DNA from: Streptomyces varsoviensis
Lineage (GTDB): Bacteria; Actinomycetota; Actinomycetes; Streptomycetales; Streptomycetaceae
Assembly: GCF_000718635.1 (NCBI RefSeq)
Contig: NZ_JOBF01000033.1
Span: 62,001 to 126,000 of the forward strand
DNA: 64,000 nt
Direction: 5' to 3'
Part shown: piece by piece, positions 1-12,168 of the stretch
How the letters are laid out: each line of letters opens with the position of its first letter
Numbering within the stretch: position 1 is the first letter of the stretch
The notes under the pieces: generated by a model
Told to the model about the DNA's origin: nothing
Seen by the model: the letters and a program-made list of their open reading frames with translations, nothing else
Database searches by the model: none
Position numbers and translations under genes: made by a program

Positions 1-631
1 GGTTCGGCAGGCGGTCCCCGGCCAGGAGGGGCGCGAGGTCCTCGATGGTGGAGTCGCCGCCGTACTCCTCGACGCCCAGCCACATCTCCAGGTATTCCAA
101 CGCGGGCAGATCGCTGGCCCCGACGCCGCGGACCACGTCGGCGGGGAGCCCGCCCGTCTCGAAACTCAGCGTCCGCAGGTGCTCGTGGCGCACCGCCGGG
201 AAGCGCAGGTCGGTGCCGCCCCGCACGCCGAACTCGCGCAGCGCCGGGTAGGCCGTGAGCACCGGCGTCACATCGCACTGCTCGATCCAGGAGATCTCCG
301 CCTCCTCCATCTCCAGATCGCCGATGAAGACGGCCTCCAGAGCGGTCAGCCGGTCCCGCGCGGCCACCAGCCGGTCGACCACCAGGCTGGAGTCGTTGTC
401 GTACGGTTCGCCCCACGGGCCGATGACCAGCGCCCGTACGGCCGAGGGGTCCACCGTCGCCAGGAACCGGTCGAAGACGGCCTCGAAGGACTCCCCGTAG
501 TCCTCCCATATCGGGGCGGCGATTCGCCACGCCACGCTCGCGGCGGCGGGCAGCTCGCCCCGGTGATCCGGCTCCGGGAAGTCGAAGACAGGCAGACCGT
601 GCAGCTCTTGGAGGTGTTCGACATCGGACAT
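1..631 (-). CDS. STM4015-family leucine-rich-repeat-like protein, C-terminus cut by window edge
   Basis: The reading frame runs leftward from an ATG at 631 (AGGAG about 10 bases upstream) and leaves the window, so only the first ~210 residues are present. The start reads MSDVEHLQELHGLPVFDFPE. It continues with a VRALVIGPWGEPYDNDS stretch, then regularly spaced leucine/valine strands such as LRTLSFETGG and LEYLEMWLG, typical of a leucine-rich-repeat-like scaffold. This layout matches the actinobacterial STM4015 family, whose members usually sit beside STM4014/4013-type proteins and have no established reaction. The upstream same-strand gene ends 111 bases away. Family assignment rests on remembered sequence character, not on an alignment. 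Confidence 0.7.
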   Translation of the reverse strand, partial: MSDVEHLQELHGLPVFDFPEPDHRGELPAAASVAWRIAAPIWEDYGESFEAVFDRFLATVDPSAVRALVIGPWGEPYDNDSSLVVDRLVAARDRLTALEAVFIGDLEMEEAEISWIEQCDVTPVLTAYPALREFGVRGGTDLRFPAVRHEHLRTLSFETGGLPADVVRGVGASDLPALEYLEMWLGVEEYGGDSTIEDLAPLLAGDRLPN

Positions 632-742
632 GGCAGAGCTCTCCTGACGCGTACGGGCGGTGCGCAACCGAGGAACGGCGTGCGAAGAGAGTTCTACCAA
701 GAGCCACTGACAACGGCCCCGTCAGGCCCGGTCGGCGGCCGA

Positions 743-1336
743 TCAGTTCCCGGCGGAACCTGTCGCGTCCGCCGGCTGCGCCGGGCTCGCGGCCGGGACG
801 TCGCACCGGTCCTTGAACCCCTGACTGGTGATGCCGAGCGCCGAGTTCATGCGGGCCCGCAGGTTCTCCACCGCGATGATCGCGGTCAGTTCCACGAGCC
901 GGGGCTCGTCGAGATGGCGGCGGAGCCGGTCGAAGAGCGCGTCGTCCACGGTCGGCGGCGTCGAGGTCATGGCCTCGGCGTACTCCATGACGTCCCGTTC
1001 CGCCGGGGTGTAGACGGTGCTCTCCCGCCAGCCGGGCACATCGCGCAGCTTCCGGGGGTCCATTCCGTGCCGGAAGCTCTCCCAGTAGCCGAAGTCCATG
1101 CACCACGAGCAGTCCACGCGGGCCGCCGTCGCCATCACGGCGAGCGTCTTGAGCCCGGCGTCCGCCGTGTTCCACTTGGCGACGGACTGCTCCATGCGGC
1201 TGGTGGTGAGCAGCACGCGGGTGTTGTGCGACGCCGCCGCCAGCGGCTCGATGTCGGCGCCGAACCGGCGCCTGCAGATCCACGACACGGCTCGGTAGCC
1301 GAGCGTACGGCGCGGGGTGAGCGAGATACGGGCCAT
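743..1336 (-). CDS. AhpD/carboxymuconolactone decarboxylase-like protein
   Basis: This 197-residue protein carries the redox pair C76-x-x-C79 in VDCSWCMDFGYWES, the hallmark of the AhpD-like carboxymuconolactone decarboxylase fold. Members act as thiol peroxidase adaptors or as small-molecule decarboxylase relatives; the substrate here is unknown. The ATG at 1336 is chosen because AGGAGG lies 7 bases upstream; an in-frame start at 1360 has no such site. A sequence resembling an ECF41 sigma-factor promoter lies just upstream, and ECF41 factors characteristically control this class of gene. No sigma-factor gene is visible inside the window. The next gene downstream on the same strand is the STM4015-type protein. 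Confidence 0.85.
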   Translation of the reverse strand: MARISLTPRRTLGYRAVSWICRRRFGADIEPLAAASHNTRVLLTTSRMEQSVAKWNTADAGLKTLAVMATAARVDCSWCMDFGYWESFRHGMDPRKLRDVPGWRESTVYTPAERDVMEYAEAMTSTPPTVDDALFDRLRRHLDEPRLVELTAIIAVENLRARMNSALGITSQGFKDRCDVPAASPAQPADATGSAGN

Positions 1337-1382
1337 GATGCTGCCTCCTGTGAGTGGCACGGTCTGTCGTCCTCGCCCCTAC

Positions 1383-1410
1383 GACGGACCGTCCGCCGCC
1401 CGATGTGACA
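1383..1410 (-). promoter_or_regulatory. ECF41-like promoter upstream of the CMD gene
   Basis: On the minus strand TGTCACA (1410-1404) is followed after 17 bases by CGTC (1386-1383), close to the ECF41 consensus TGTCACA-N16-CGTC. It lies 47 bases upstream of the decarboxylase-like start codon. The -35 element is embedded in a 15-base near-palindrome (1400-1414, arms CCGATGT/ACATCGG). The motif is seen directly; its use by an ECF41 factor is inferred. Confidence 0.5.
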
Positions 1411-1492
1411 TCGGGGCCCGGACACCGGCCGGGCACCGGTCCGGCGCCCCTCGGGTATGCCGCTCAGGCGCCGCTCAGGGACCGTACGCGGC

Positions 1493-2212
1493 TTACCGGG
1501 CGGCGTTCGGCGACGGCGTGCTCGACGCCCGCGCGGCCGGCAGCAGCGTGGTCCGCCGCCGCGGCTCCTTGGCCGGGGCCTCCCAGCGCGAGCGGCCGGC
1601 GCTCCGCACCGCCGGCCCCTTCCCGGTCCCCGCGTCGGCGGCCGCGGGCGGCTCGGCCGGCCGTTCGGCGCGTACGGACCGCTCGGCCGTCTCCCGGCGC
1701 GGCGGCGGCGCGCCGGCCTGGAAGGCGACCAGGAGGCCGTTGCCGGCGTCGCGCCGAACTTGGAGGTCGCGGATCTCGACCCCGGCGGCGCCGCGCGTCA
1801 GCTCCCGCAGGAGAGCGGAGTCGACGCCGCGCTCGTCGGCGCGCGCGCCCGCGCCCCGCGGCGACGGCGCGGGCGCCTCGTAGTCGGCGCAGGTCACGGC
1901 GCACCGCTTGCTGGTGACGCCCACGGACAGGTGGTATTGCCCCGCCGGGCTGTGCTGCTCCATGAATCGGCAGGCCCCTCCGGCGGCCCGGGCGAGGGCG
2001 GCGGCGAGGGCGCGGTCGGCGCCGAGGGCGGACAGGGCCCCGCACAGCAGCTCCGCGGCGATGTCCGCGCTGCCGGCGGCCCGCCGCATGGACACGGTCC
2101 ACACCATCGGCCGGGTGTGGAGGCGGGAATGTGCCAGAAACACCGAGGCGGTCGGCTGCTGATCCAATGACTTCACCTCGGCCGTGGGCGGCGGCGTCCG
2201 TAGACAGGTCAT
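1493..2212 (-). CDS. hypothetical protein, possible ATPase-like regulatory fold
   Basis: I do not recognise this protein with confidence. From an ATG at 2212 it is 239 residues. The first ~120 residues look folded, with helix-rich stretches such as DIAAELLCGALSALGADR and a QYHLSVGVTSKRCAV strand pattern faintly like small anti-sigma/ATP-binding proteins of actinomycetes. The last ~100 residues are Ala/Arg/Pro-rich and probably disordered. No good ribosome-binding site decides the start; a GTG at 2176 is an alternative. Third-position G/C is high, consistent with coding. No neighbouring gene suggests a role, and about 270 bases without a gene separate it from the next one. Confidence 0.45.
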   Translation of the reverse strand: MTCLRTPPPTAEVKSLDQQPTASVFLAHSRLHTRPMVWTVSMRRAAGSADIAAELLCGALSALGADRALAAALARAAGGACRFMEQHSPAGQYHLSVGVTSKRCAVTCADYEAPAPSPRGAGARADERGVDSALLRELTRGAAGVEIRDLQVRRDAGNGLLVAFQAGAPPPRRETAERSVRAERPAEPPAAADAGTGKGPAVRSAGRSRWEAPAKEPRRRTTLLPAARASSTPSPNAAR

Positions 2213-2485
2213 GGCGCGATGCCGGGGACCGGGGCATGCCAACTCTAGAACCGCCGGGCCCCCGCCGTACAGACGACTGTCGGACAGCCGAGGGGCGAGG
2301 CGGATGGCGGAGGCGTGCACCACCCGCGGCACCCGCGCCAGGCCCGTCACGGCAGGTCACCCGCGTCCGGCCCACCGGCTTCAGGGCCCCGCGCACCGGC
2401 GCCGGGCGCCGGACGGCCACCGCCGGGGCCTCCCGGCCTCGGGGTCCCGCTCCCCGGCCGCCCGGCCCGTGAACGACCGCGCCGC

Positions 2486-2740
2486 TCACTCGCCGACGTC
2501 CCGCCGGTTCGACAGCGCCGCCTGGGCCAAGGGGGTGAGCGTACGGACCGTCACCGGCCCGTCCTCGGCCGCCCGCTCCAGGGAGAGCCAGCCTTTGTCC
2601 GCCAACGAGCGCAATTGCCCCCGCGCGTCGTCGCCCAGCTCCTCGGCCAGCTCGTCCTCCGACGGGGCGTCGCCCGCCGCCAGGCGCTCGGCGACCCGCA
2701 GGAGCAGCGCCTCCTCCTCCCCGGTGATGTTGAAGTCCAT
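2486..2740 (-). CDS. small hypothetical protein, winged-helix-like
   Basis: An 84-residue acidic protein beginning MDFNITGEEEALLLRVAERL. The pattern of helices followed by GQLRSLADKGWLSLERA and a short strand pair with VRTLTPLAQAAL resembles a small winged-helix domain, as in actinomycete proteins of unknown function. The start at 2740 is the point where the biased codon use begins; an upstream in-frame ATG at 2866 would overlap the divergent AlkB-type gene. It is divergently arranged with that gene, with 63 bases between the two starts. Confidence 0.6.
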   Translation of the reverse strand: MDFNITGEEEALLLRVAERLAAGDAPSEDELAEELGDDARGQLRSLADKGWLSLERAAEDGPVTVRTLTPLAQAALSNRRDVGE

Positions 2741-2803
2741 GGGGCGACCGTAAGCGCCCGCCGCGCCCCGCGCGTGCCGAGGAGCGTCGAGGACCATGGA
2801 GGC

Positions 2804-3451
2804 ATGACAGCCGACGGCGAACTCTTCCCCCGGCCCGTCACCGAGCCGGCCCCCGGCGCGGTGCACCTGCCGGGCTGGCTCGATCCCGACCAGCAGCTAC
2901 GGCTGCTGCACGCCTGTCGCGAGTGGGCCAGGCCGCCCGCCGGACTGCGGACCGTGACGATGCCCAACGGCGGCGAGATGTCGGTGCGCACCGTCGGGCT
3001 CGGCTGGCACTGGTTCCCCTACGGCTACGCCCGTACCGTCGTCGACGGCGACGGAGCGCCCGTCAAGCCCTTCCCCGGCTGGCTGCGGGAGCTGGCCCAG
3101 CGCGCTGCCGCTGACGCGCTCGGGGCCGCCCCGGAGCCGTACGACATCGCGCTGATCAATTTCTACGGCGCCGACGCCCGGATGGGCATGCACCGCGACA
3201 GCGACGAGAGGTCGGACGCGGCCGTGGTCTCGCTGAGCCTCGGCGACGCCTGCGTCTTCCGGTTCGGCAATACGAGCGACAGGGGGCGGCCCTGGACGGA
3301 CGTGGAACTGCGCAGCGGCGATCTCTTCGTCTTCGGCGGCCCCTCCCGGCTCGCCTACCACGGGGTCCCGCGGACCCTCCCCGGGACCGCCCCGCCCGCC
3401 CTCGGACTCACCGGACGGCTCAATATCACGCTGCGGGTCAGCGGCCTGTGA
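2804..3451 (+). CDS. AlkB-type Fe(II)/2-oxoglutarate dioxygenase
   Basis: A 215-residue protein of the AlkB family, which removes alkyl lesions from nucleic acid bases by oxidative demethylation using Fe(II) and 2-oxoglutarate. The iron triad is visible as H130-x-D132 in MGMHRDSDE and H186 in AYHGVPR. The 2-oxoglutarate-binding arginines are in RLNITLR (R205, R211). The N-terminal half contains LINFYGADARMG, the conserved approach to the metal site. The ATG at 2804 fits the domain start; the only nearby Shine-Dalgarno-like sequence (GGAGG) is unusually close, one base away. Length matches bacterial AlkB homologues. A strong hairpin follows the gene. Confidence 0.9.
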   Translation: MTADGELFPRPVTEPAPGAVHLPGWLDPDQQLRLLHACREWARPPAGLRTVTMPNGGEMSVRTVGLGWHWFPYGYARTVVDGDGAPVKPFPGWLRELAQRAAADALGAAPEPYDIALINFYGADARMGMHRDSDERSDAAVVSLSLGDACVFRFGNTSDRGRPWTDVELRSGDLFVFGGPSRLAYHGVPRTLPGTAPPALGLTGRLNITLRVSGL

Positions 3452-3553
3452 GCGACGCGCGGACGCGACGTTCGCTCTCGGCGTGACCGTGTAGGCCAAA
3501 GGAGCGGCGCGCGGGGAACATCCGCGCGGGCGCCGCCGGTTGAAGGGGCTGAG

Positions 3554-3593
3554 GCCGTCCGGGCCCGCACCACGGGGGGCGGGCCCGGACGGC
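3554..3593. terminator. strong 15-bp hairpin downstream of the AlkB-type gene
   Basis: Perfect 15-base arms (3554-3568 and 3579-3593; GCCGTCCGGGCCCGC and its complement) enclose a 10-base loop. It lies 100 bases after the AlkB-type stop and 120 before the next start, in a 264-base gap. There is no T-run, as is usual for actinomycete terminators. The structure is seen; the terminator function is inferred. Confidence 0.6.
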
Positions 3594-3715
3594 GGCGGGG
3601 GCGCCGGGGGGCGTTCGGGGCGCCCGGCGGGTCCGCCGACCTGTCGAAGATCACGTCGTGCGGTCGCGCACCGTACAGATAATGGGGTGACCTGCCCCCT
3701 CACTCTGGAGGCGCC

Positions 3716-4951
3716 GTGACCGGCTCCCGCCCGAAAACCTCCCCGCTCGACGCGCTGCGACCCGCCGCATTCGGGGCCGACCCGTCCGGAGAGCGGATGG
3801 CGCGCATCCGGCGGTCGCCGAACTTCGCCGACGGGGTGTTCACCAACCCGGTCGCCGCCTCGATCGCCCCCTCCGGCTCGATGCTGAAGTACCTGCCCAC
3901 GTACTTCAGGAAGGAGGAGCGCGCCCGGCGGGCCCCGGCCGGCAACGTTCCCGTATACCCGACGGCCCTCGCCGAACTGGCCGCCCCGCCCGCCTCCGGG
4001 CTGCGGCTGACCTGGATGGGCCACTCCACCGTGCTGGCGGAGATCGACGGGCGGCGGGTGCTCTTCGACCCGGTGTGGGGGCAGCGCTGCTCGCCGTTCG
4101 CCTTCGTGGGCCCCCGCCGGCTGCACCCGGCCCCCGTGCCGCTGCGCGAACTCGGCCGGGTGGACGCCGTCGTCATCTCGCACGACCACTACGACCACCT
4201 GGACATGCCGTCCGTCCGGGCGCTGGCCCGGACCGGCACGAGCTTCTTCGTGCCCCTGGGCATCGGCGCGCACCTGGAGCACTGGGGCGTGCCGGCCGAG
4301 CAGACGACCGAGCTGGACTGGCGGGAATCGGCCAAGATCGCGGGGCTGACCCTCACCGCGACCCCGGCCCGGCACTTCTGCGGCCGCGGGCTGCGCAACA
4401 CCCAGCACACCCTGTGGGCCTCCTGGGTGGTGGCCGGGCCCGAGCACCGGGTCTTCCACAGCGGCGACACGGGGTACTTCCCGGGGTTCGCCGAGATCGG
4501 CGCGGAGTACGGCCCGTTCGACGCCACGATGATCCAGATCGGCGCCTACAGCGAGCTGTGGCCCGACATCCACATGACGCCCGACGAGGGCATGCGCGCC
4601 CACCGCGACCTCCAGGGCGGCTCGTCGGGGGCGCCCGGCGAGACGCTGGAGATCGGCGACGCACCCGGCGGCATCATGCTGCCGATCCACTGGGGCACCT
4701 TCAACCTCGCCCCGCACCCCTGGCACGAGCCCGCCGAGGGCACCGTCGCCGCCGCCGAGCGGGCCGGCGCCACGGTCGCCACCCCGCGCCCGGGCCAGCC
4801 CTTCGAACCCGCCTCGCCGCCGCCGGTCGACCCGTGGTGGCGGCCGCTCGCGACCGCCCCGGCGGGCGGCTGGCCGCTGCTCGCGGGCGCGGCCCCGGCG
4901 AGCGGGGCGGACCGGCCGGGACCGGCCGGAGAGGCCGTGCTCCAGGCGTGA
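3716..4951 (+). CDS. MBL-fold metallo-hydrolase, NAPE-PLD/UlaG-like
   Basis: A 411-residue protein with the metallo-beta-lactamase signature SHDHYDHLD (H156, H158, D160, H161) preceded by TWMGHSTVLAEIDG and LFDPVWGQRCSPF. That arrangement is typical of the N-acylphosphatidylethanolamine phospholipase D-like and UlaG-like lactonase branches. Further metal ligands are visible in ATPARHFCGRG, HSGDTGYFPGF and LPIHWGTFNLA. It probably hydrolyses a phosphodiester or lactone with two bound metal ions in the cytoplasm; the substrate cannot be read from sequence. The GTG start at 3716 has GGAG 6 bases upstream. The C-terminal ~50 residues are Pro/Ala-rich and dispensable-looking. It faces the next gene convergently. 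Confidence 0.88.
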   Translation: MTGSRPKTSPLDALRPAAFGADPSGERMARIRRSPNFADGVFTNPVAASIAPSGSMLKYLPTYFRKEERARRAPAGNVPVYPTALAELAAPPASGLRLTWMGHSTVLAEIDGRRVLFDPVWGQRCSPFAFVGPRRLHPAPVPLRELGRVDAVVISHDHYDHLDMPSVRALARTGTSFFVPLGIGAHLEHWGVPAEQTTELDWRESAKIAGLTLTATPARHFCGRGLRNTQHTLWASWVVAGPEHRVFHSGDTGYFPGFAEIGAEYGPFDATMIQIGAYSELWPDIHMTPDEGMRAHRDLQGGSSGAPGETLEIGDAPGGIMLPIHWGTFNLAPHPWHEPAEGTVAAAERAGATVATPRPGQPFEPASPPPVDPWWRPLATAPAGGWPLLAGAAPASGADRPGPAGEAVLQA

Positions 4952-5018
4952 CGCCGCGCGCGTCCCCGCCCGCGTTCCCTTGTGCGAAGCCCTCGCCGCG
5001 CGCCCCGCCCGCCGCGCC

Positions 5019-5693
5019 TCAGCCCCGCTGTTTCACGGCATCGCCCGCCTTGTCCCAGTTCTGGTGCAGCCGGTCCAGGTAGGACTGGGCCTGCGGCCCC
5101 GGCTTCGCGCCCCGGGCGAACGCGGCCATGTTGCCCGCCCCGGCGTTGTAGCCCAGCGCCAGCAGCTCGTCCTTGGTGTGCGCGCGGGACCGCTGGGCGG
5201 GCAGTTGCGCGGCGAGGTCGTGCAGGTGCCAGGCCGCGGCCTCGATGGCCAGGCGCGGGTTGCCGGGCAGGTCCTCCCAGCTCCGGTCGGCGAAGTCCCG
5301 GCCCCGCTTGGCCTCGTCGAAGGCGGCCTTGTGCATGTTCGCGATGCCGAACGCGGAGTCCTTCTTGATGCGCTGCCAGGCCCGTTCCAGCTCGGGGTCG
5401 TGCGGCTTGTAGGACTCGACGTACAGGATCGCCATGAGGAGGCGCGGATTGACGCCCGCCTTCTTCGCGTACGTGACGACCTGCGGGCCGTACCGCGTGG
5501 GGTCCTGGTCGACGCCCGGCGTGGGCGTGGTGCCGCCCGCCGCGTCGGGCGTCGGCGACCCGGACGCCTTGGGCGCGGAGGGCCGCGCCCCGGACGAGTC
5601 GTCGGAGCTGTGGCCGCAGCGCGCGAGGGCTACGACGGCCAGGACGGCCACTACGACGACCGGCCACTTCCGGCGCCGGTGAGGGGTGCTCAT
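5019..5693 (-). CDS. lytic transglycosylase-like lipoprotein
   Basis: A 224-residue secreted lipoprotein. The N-terminus has a positively charged head, a hydrophobic segment (VVVVAVLAVVALA) and a lipobox ending at C26 (LARC), followed by a Ser/Pro/Thr linker to about residue 62. The C-terminal domain has the order of the SLT/lysozyme-like fold: an AILYVESY helix with the likely catalytic glutamate E93, FGIANMHKAAFDE, then LALGYNAGAGNM. It should cleave peptidoglycan glycan strands at the outer membrane face. ATG at 5693 follows GGGAGG by 6 bases. It is divergent from the chitosanase across about 300 bases. Confidence 0.88.
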   Translation of the reverse strand: MSTPHRRRKWPVVVVAVLAVVALARCGHSSDDSSGARPSAPKASGSPTPDAAGGTTPTPGVDQDPTRYGPQVVTYAKKAGVNPRLLMAILYVESYKPHDPELERAWQRIKKDSAFGIANMHKAAFDEAKRGRDFADRSWEDLPGNPRLAIEAAAWHLHDLAAQLPAQRSRAHTKDELLALGYNAGAGNMAAFARGAKPGPQAQSYLDRLHQNWDKAGDAVKQRG

Positions 5694-5945
5694 GGCCTGC
5701 CTCCCATCATGAGGTCATGAGGACGTGTACGAGTACGCATGATCCCTGGTCCGGCGGCGCGATGGCAGCCCGGTGGGGCGCGCAGGCGCGAGCGGCTCGT
5801 CCCCGCGCCCGCCGGGCCGCGCGGGAGCGCCCCCGTCCGGTACCCGGGCGAGCGGGGCGGCGCCCGGTGGGGAACGGACCCGAGGACGTGGCGCGGAGTT
5901 CATGTCGTACCTCTTGTGGCCGGTGTGACGCGCCCGCTATCAATG

Positions 5946-5964
5946 GTTAGGAAAGCTTCCTAAC
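5946..5964. promoter_or_regulatory. CsnR-box-like palindrome upstream of the chitosanase
   Basis: GTTAGGAA (5946-5953) and TTCCTAAC (5957-5964) are perfect inverted arms separated by three bases, ending 25 bases before the chitosanase start codon. In Streptomyces, chitosanase genes are repressed by the ROK-family protein CsnR through a palindrome of this form; I recall that consensus from memory. No csnR gene is in the window. The rest of the 296-base divergent gap holds nothing else I can support. Confidence 0.7.
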
Positions 5965-5989
5965 AGCCACACGGGAACGGAGTCCCCGC

Positions 5990-9863
<3,874 letters not shown>

Positions 9864-9927
9864 CTACCCGTCCCGCGCCGCCCGTCGGCCACACGGTTCA
9901 CTCGCCAACGCTGCGGTATGGCGGCCG

Positions 9928-12087
9928 TCACGACAAGAGGACAGGGCCGCCGGAGGGGGACGAACCGGGAAATTCGTATGTACGGGCGGGTGTGCCGCCG
10001 GACGCGTTGCCGGGCGTGCCGCCTGACGCGTCGCCGGGCGGGCTGCCGGGCGCGCCGTCGGATGGGCCGCCGGGCGCGCCGTGGGCTGTGCCGCCGGACG
10101 GGCCGCCAGGTGCGCTGCCCGGGGCGGGCGGCAGGCCGGGCAGCTCGACCGTCACGTGATCGCCCGTCACCGTCACGGCGGCCGCGTCCCGCAGGGCCCG
10201 CGGATCGACGCCGTCCCGCGTCAGCGCGACGAGCGTGACATGCACCGTGCGGCCGCCCGGGTGATCGGGGAAGGTGAGGTACGGCGTCGCGGAGTGCGGC
10301 CCGAAGGCATTGGCCCGGGCCTCGTGGTGGACCCCGGAGTTCGCCCAGCCGTGCAGGCCGACCACGGCGCTCACCAGGCCGTCGGCGGTACGGGCCAGGG
10401 CCCAGCCCGCCCCCGGCTCGGCCTGCGGCGGCTCGTCGCCCGCCACCGCGTACCCGCCCTCGCGGACCCCGGCGCCGGGCGGGGCGTCGACGCGGTGCAC
10501 CCGGATCTCGTACGGCCCGTGCACCAGCGAGGTCGTCTCGATGCCGTGGGCGCGGGCGTCGCCGGGCAGCGCGGCCGCGTGCCGGCTGGAGGCGGTGCGG
10601 CCCGCGCAGGTCAGCGGGTGGACGCGGGCGCGCCGGGAGGGGATGCCGGCCGGGGAGACGAGCGCGATATGGCTGTCGACGGTGTGCGCCCAGGCGTGCG
10701 GCGCGCTCTCGGGGGCGGTGGCGGAGGAGTAGGCGAGCTTGGCATAGTGCGGGTCGTCGCCGTGCGTGCCGTGCTCGCCGCCGGGCCGCCAGTGGTCGCT
10801 GCCGTGGTTGACGAGCCGGACGATGCCGTCGCTCCGCGTGCCGTGCAGCAGCCACCCCGGCGCGGGCAGCGCCGTGTACTGGTCCGACTCTTCCACAGGC
10901 AGGGAGAGTTCACGCTCCGTCCAGACGGGGTGGCCGGGCGGCAGCAGCAGGCCGAGGAAGCCCTTCGACGCCCAGTAGGGCGACGCCGGGCCCGAGTACG
11001 CCTGCGTGGTGGGCAGATGGGGCCCGTACCAGCCGAGGGTGAGCAGCCCGCGGCCGTCGGGGACGCCGTGCTCGGTGAAGTGCCGCACCGCGCCCGAGGC
11101 CAGACGGCGGGTCAGGCCCGGCGCGAGCGGCGAGCAGTCGGCCAGCGCGCCCATCCACACCGGGGCCACGGCGGCGAACCGGTAGGTCAGCGACCGGCCC
11201 TGGTGCACGGGAGCGCCGTCGCCGCCGAAGAAGTGCGGGTAGGTGGTGAGGAATTGCCGCAGCCGCGCTTGGTAGACGGCGGTGCGCCCGCCGTCGTCGC
11301 CGCCCGCCATCCGCGACCACAGCAGCGGGTAGAAGTGCATCGCCCACCCGATGTAGTAGTCGAAGTTCCGGCCGTCGCCGTCGCTGTACCAGCCGTCGCC
11401 GCGATACCAGTCCTCGACGCGGTCGAGGCCGTCCTCGATGTCGGCCCGCGCGTGCGGCGCCCCGACCGACGCCAGGAACTGCGTGGCGACGACCTTGAAG
11501 AGCCGCCAGTTGTTGTCATGGGTGGACCGGCCCGCGAACCCGCCGAGCCAGTCGACGATCCGCTCCCGCACCCCGCCGTCCAGCCGGTCCCAGATCCACG
11601 GGCGCGACTCGGACAGGGCGACGGCGATCGAGGCGGCCTCGACCATCTGCTGCGACCGGTCGGTGATCGCGGGCCACGCCTCGCCGCTCGCCGGGTCCGT
11701 ACCGGCGGCGAGCCCGGCCGCGTACCGCTCGGCGAACCGCTCGACCGGCGTGTCGCCGTGCCCCGCCCGGCCGCCGCCGGGCTCGGACCCGCTGCCGGGC
11801 TCGGCGCCGCTGCCGGCGACGCGGAACGCCGCGAGCAGGAAGGAGCGGGCGAAACCCTCCAAACCGTCCGACAGCTCCCCGGAGGAGCTGGTCCGGCCCG
11901 GCAGCCGGTACTGCGCTCGGCCCGGCGTCGCGTACGGTTCGAGCGCGTCGAGGAGATGGTCGGCCATCGCCTCCCAGTGCGCGCGGGTCCAGCCCGTACG
12001 CGGGGAGAGAGCATGATCGGCGGGCGGGAGAAACTGCCGTTCACAGTGCACGCGCCCCAGAATGTCCCCGCTCGCCGCGGCTGACAA
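9928..12087 (-). CDS. DUF2264 domain protein
   Basis: A 719-residue protein matching the DUF2264 family in character: LSPRTGWTRAHWEAMADHLL near the start, DNNWRLFKVVATQFLASVG, then YYIGWAMHFYPLLWSRMAGG in an alpha/alpha-toroid-like first half, and a beta-rich second half. The reaction is unknown; the family often accompanies polysaccharide-degrading genes, and the next gene is a beta-galactosidase. The first codon is TTG at 12087, supported by GGGAGG four bases upstream. The last ~75 residues are a low-complexity Gly/Pro/Ala/Ser tail with repeated units such as GAPGGPSDGAPG, encoded by near-identical short DNA repeats at 10000-10130; this tail is absent from what I expect of the family. Confidence 0.75.
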   Translation of the reverse strand: MSAAASGDILGRVHCERQFLPPADHALSPRTGWTRAHWEAMADHLLDALEPYATPGRAQYRLPGRTSSSGELSDGLEGFARSFLLAAFRVAGSGAEPGSGSEPGGGRAGHGDTPVERFAERYAAGLAAGTDPASGEAWPAITDRSQQMVEAASIAVALSESRPWIWDRLDGGVRERIVDWLGGFAGRSTHDNNWRLFKVVATQFLASVGAPHARADIEDGLDRVEDWYRGDGWYSDGDGRNFDYYIGWAMHFYPLLWSRMAGGDDGGRTAVYQARLRQFLTTYPHFFGGDGAPVHQGRSLTYRFAAVAPVWMGALADCSPLAPGLTRRLASGAVRHFTEHGVPDGRGLLTLGWYGPHLPTTQAYSGPASPYWASKGFLGLLLPPGHPVWTERELSLPVEESDQYTALPAPGWLLHGTRSDGIVRLVNHGSDHWRPGGEHGTHGDDPHYAKLAYSSATAPESAPHAWAHTVDSHIALVSPAGIPSRRARVHPLTCAGRTASSRHAAALPGDARAHGIETTSLVHGPYEIRVHRVDAPPGAGVREGGYAVAGDEPPQAEPGAGWALARTADGLVSAVVGLHGWANSGVHHEARANAFGPHSATPYLTFPDHPGGRTVHVTLVALTRDGVDPRALRDAAAVTVTGDHVTVELPGLPPAPGSAPGGPSGGTAHGAPGGPSDGAPGSPPGDASGGTPGNASGGTPARTYEFPGSSPSGGPVLLS

Positions 12088-12168
12088 GGAACCTCCCGCC
12101 CGCCGTCGGGCACGGGCTCGCGGTGCGGGCTTGTGCGGGCGCCCCGGCCGGGCGCCCGCACCCCGCGC

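Noticed and set aside
2897..4726. Long minus-strand open frame opposite the AlkB-type and MBL-fold genes
   Set aside because: It has no recognisable domains and lies opposite two well-supported genes; such antisense frames arise from high third-position G/C.
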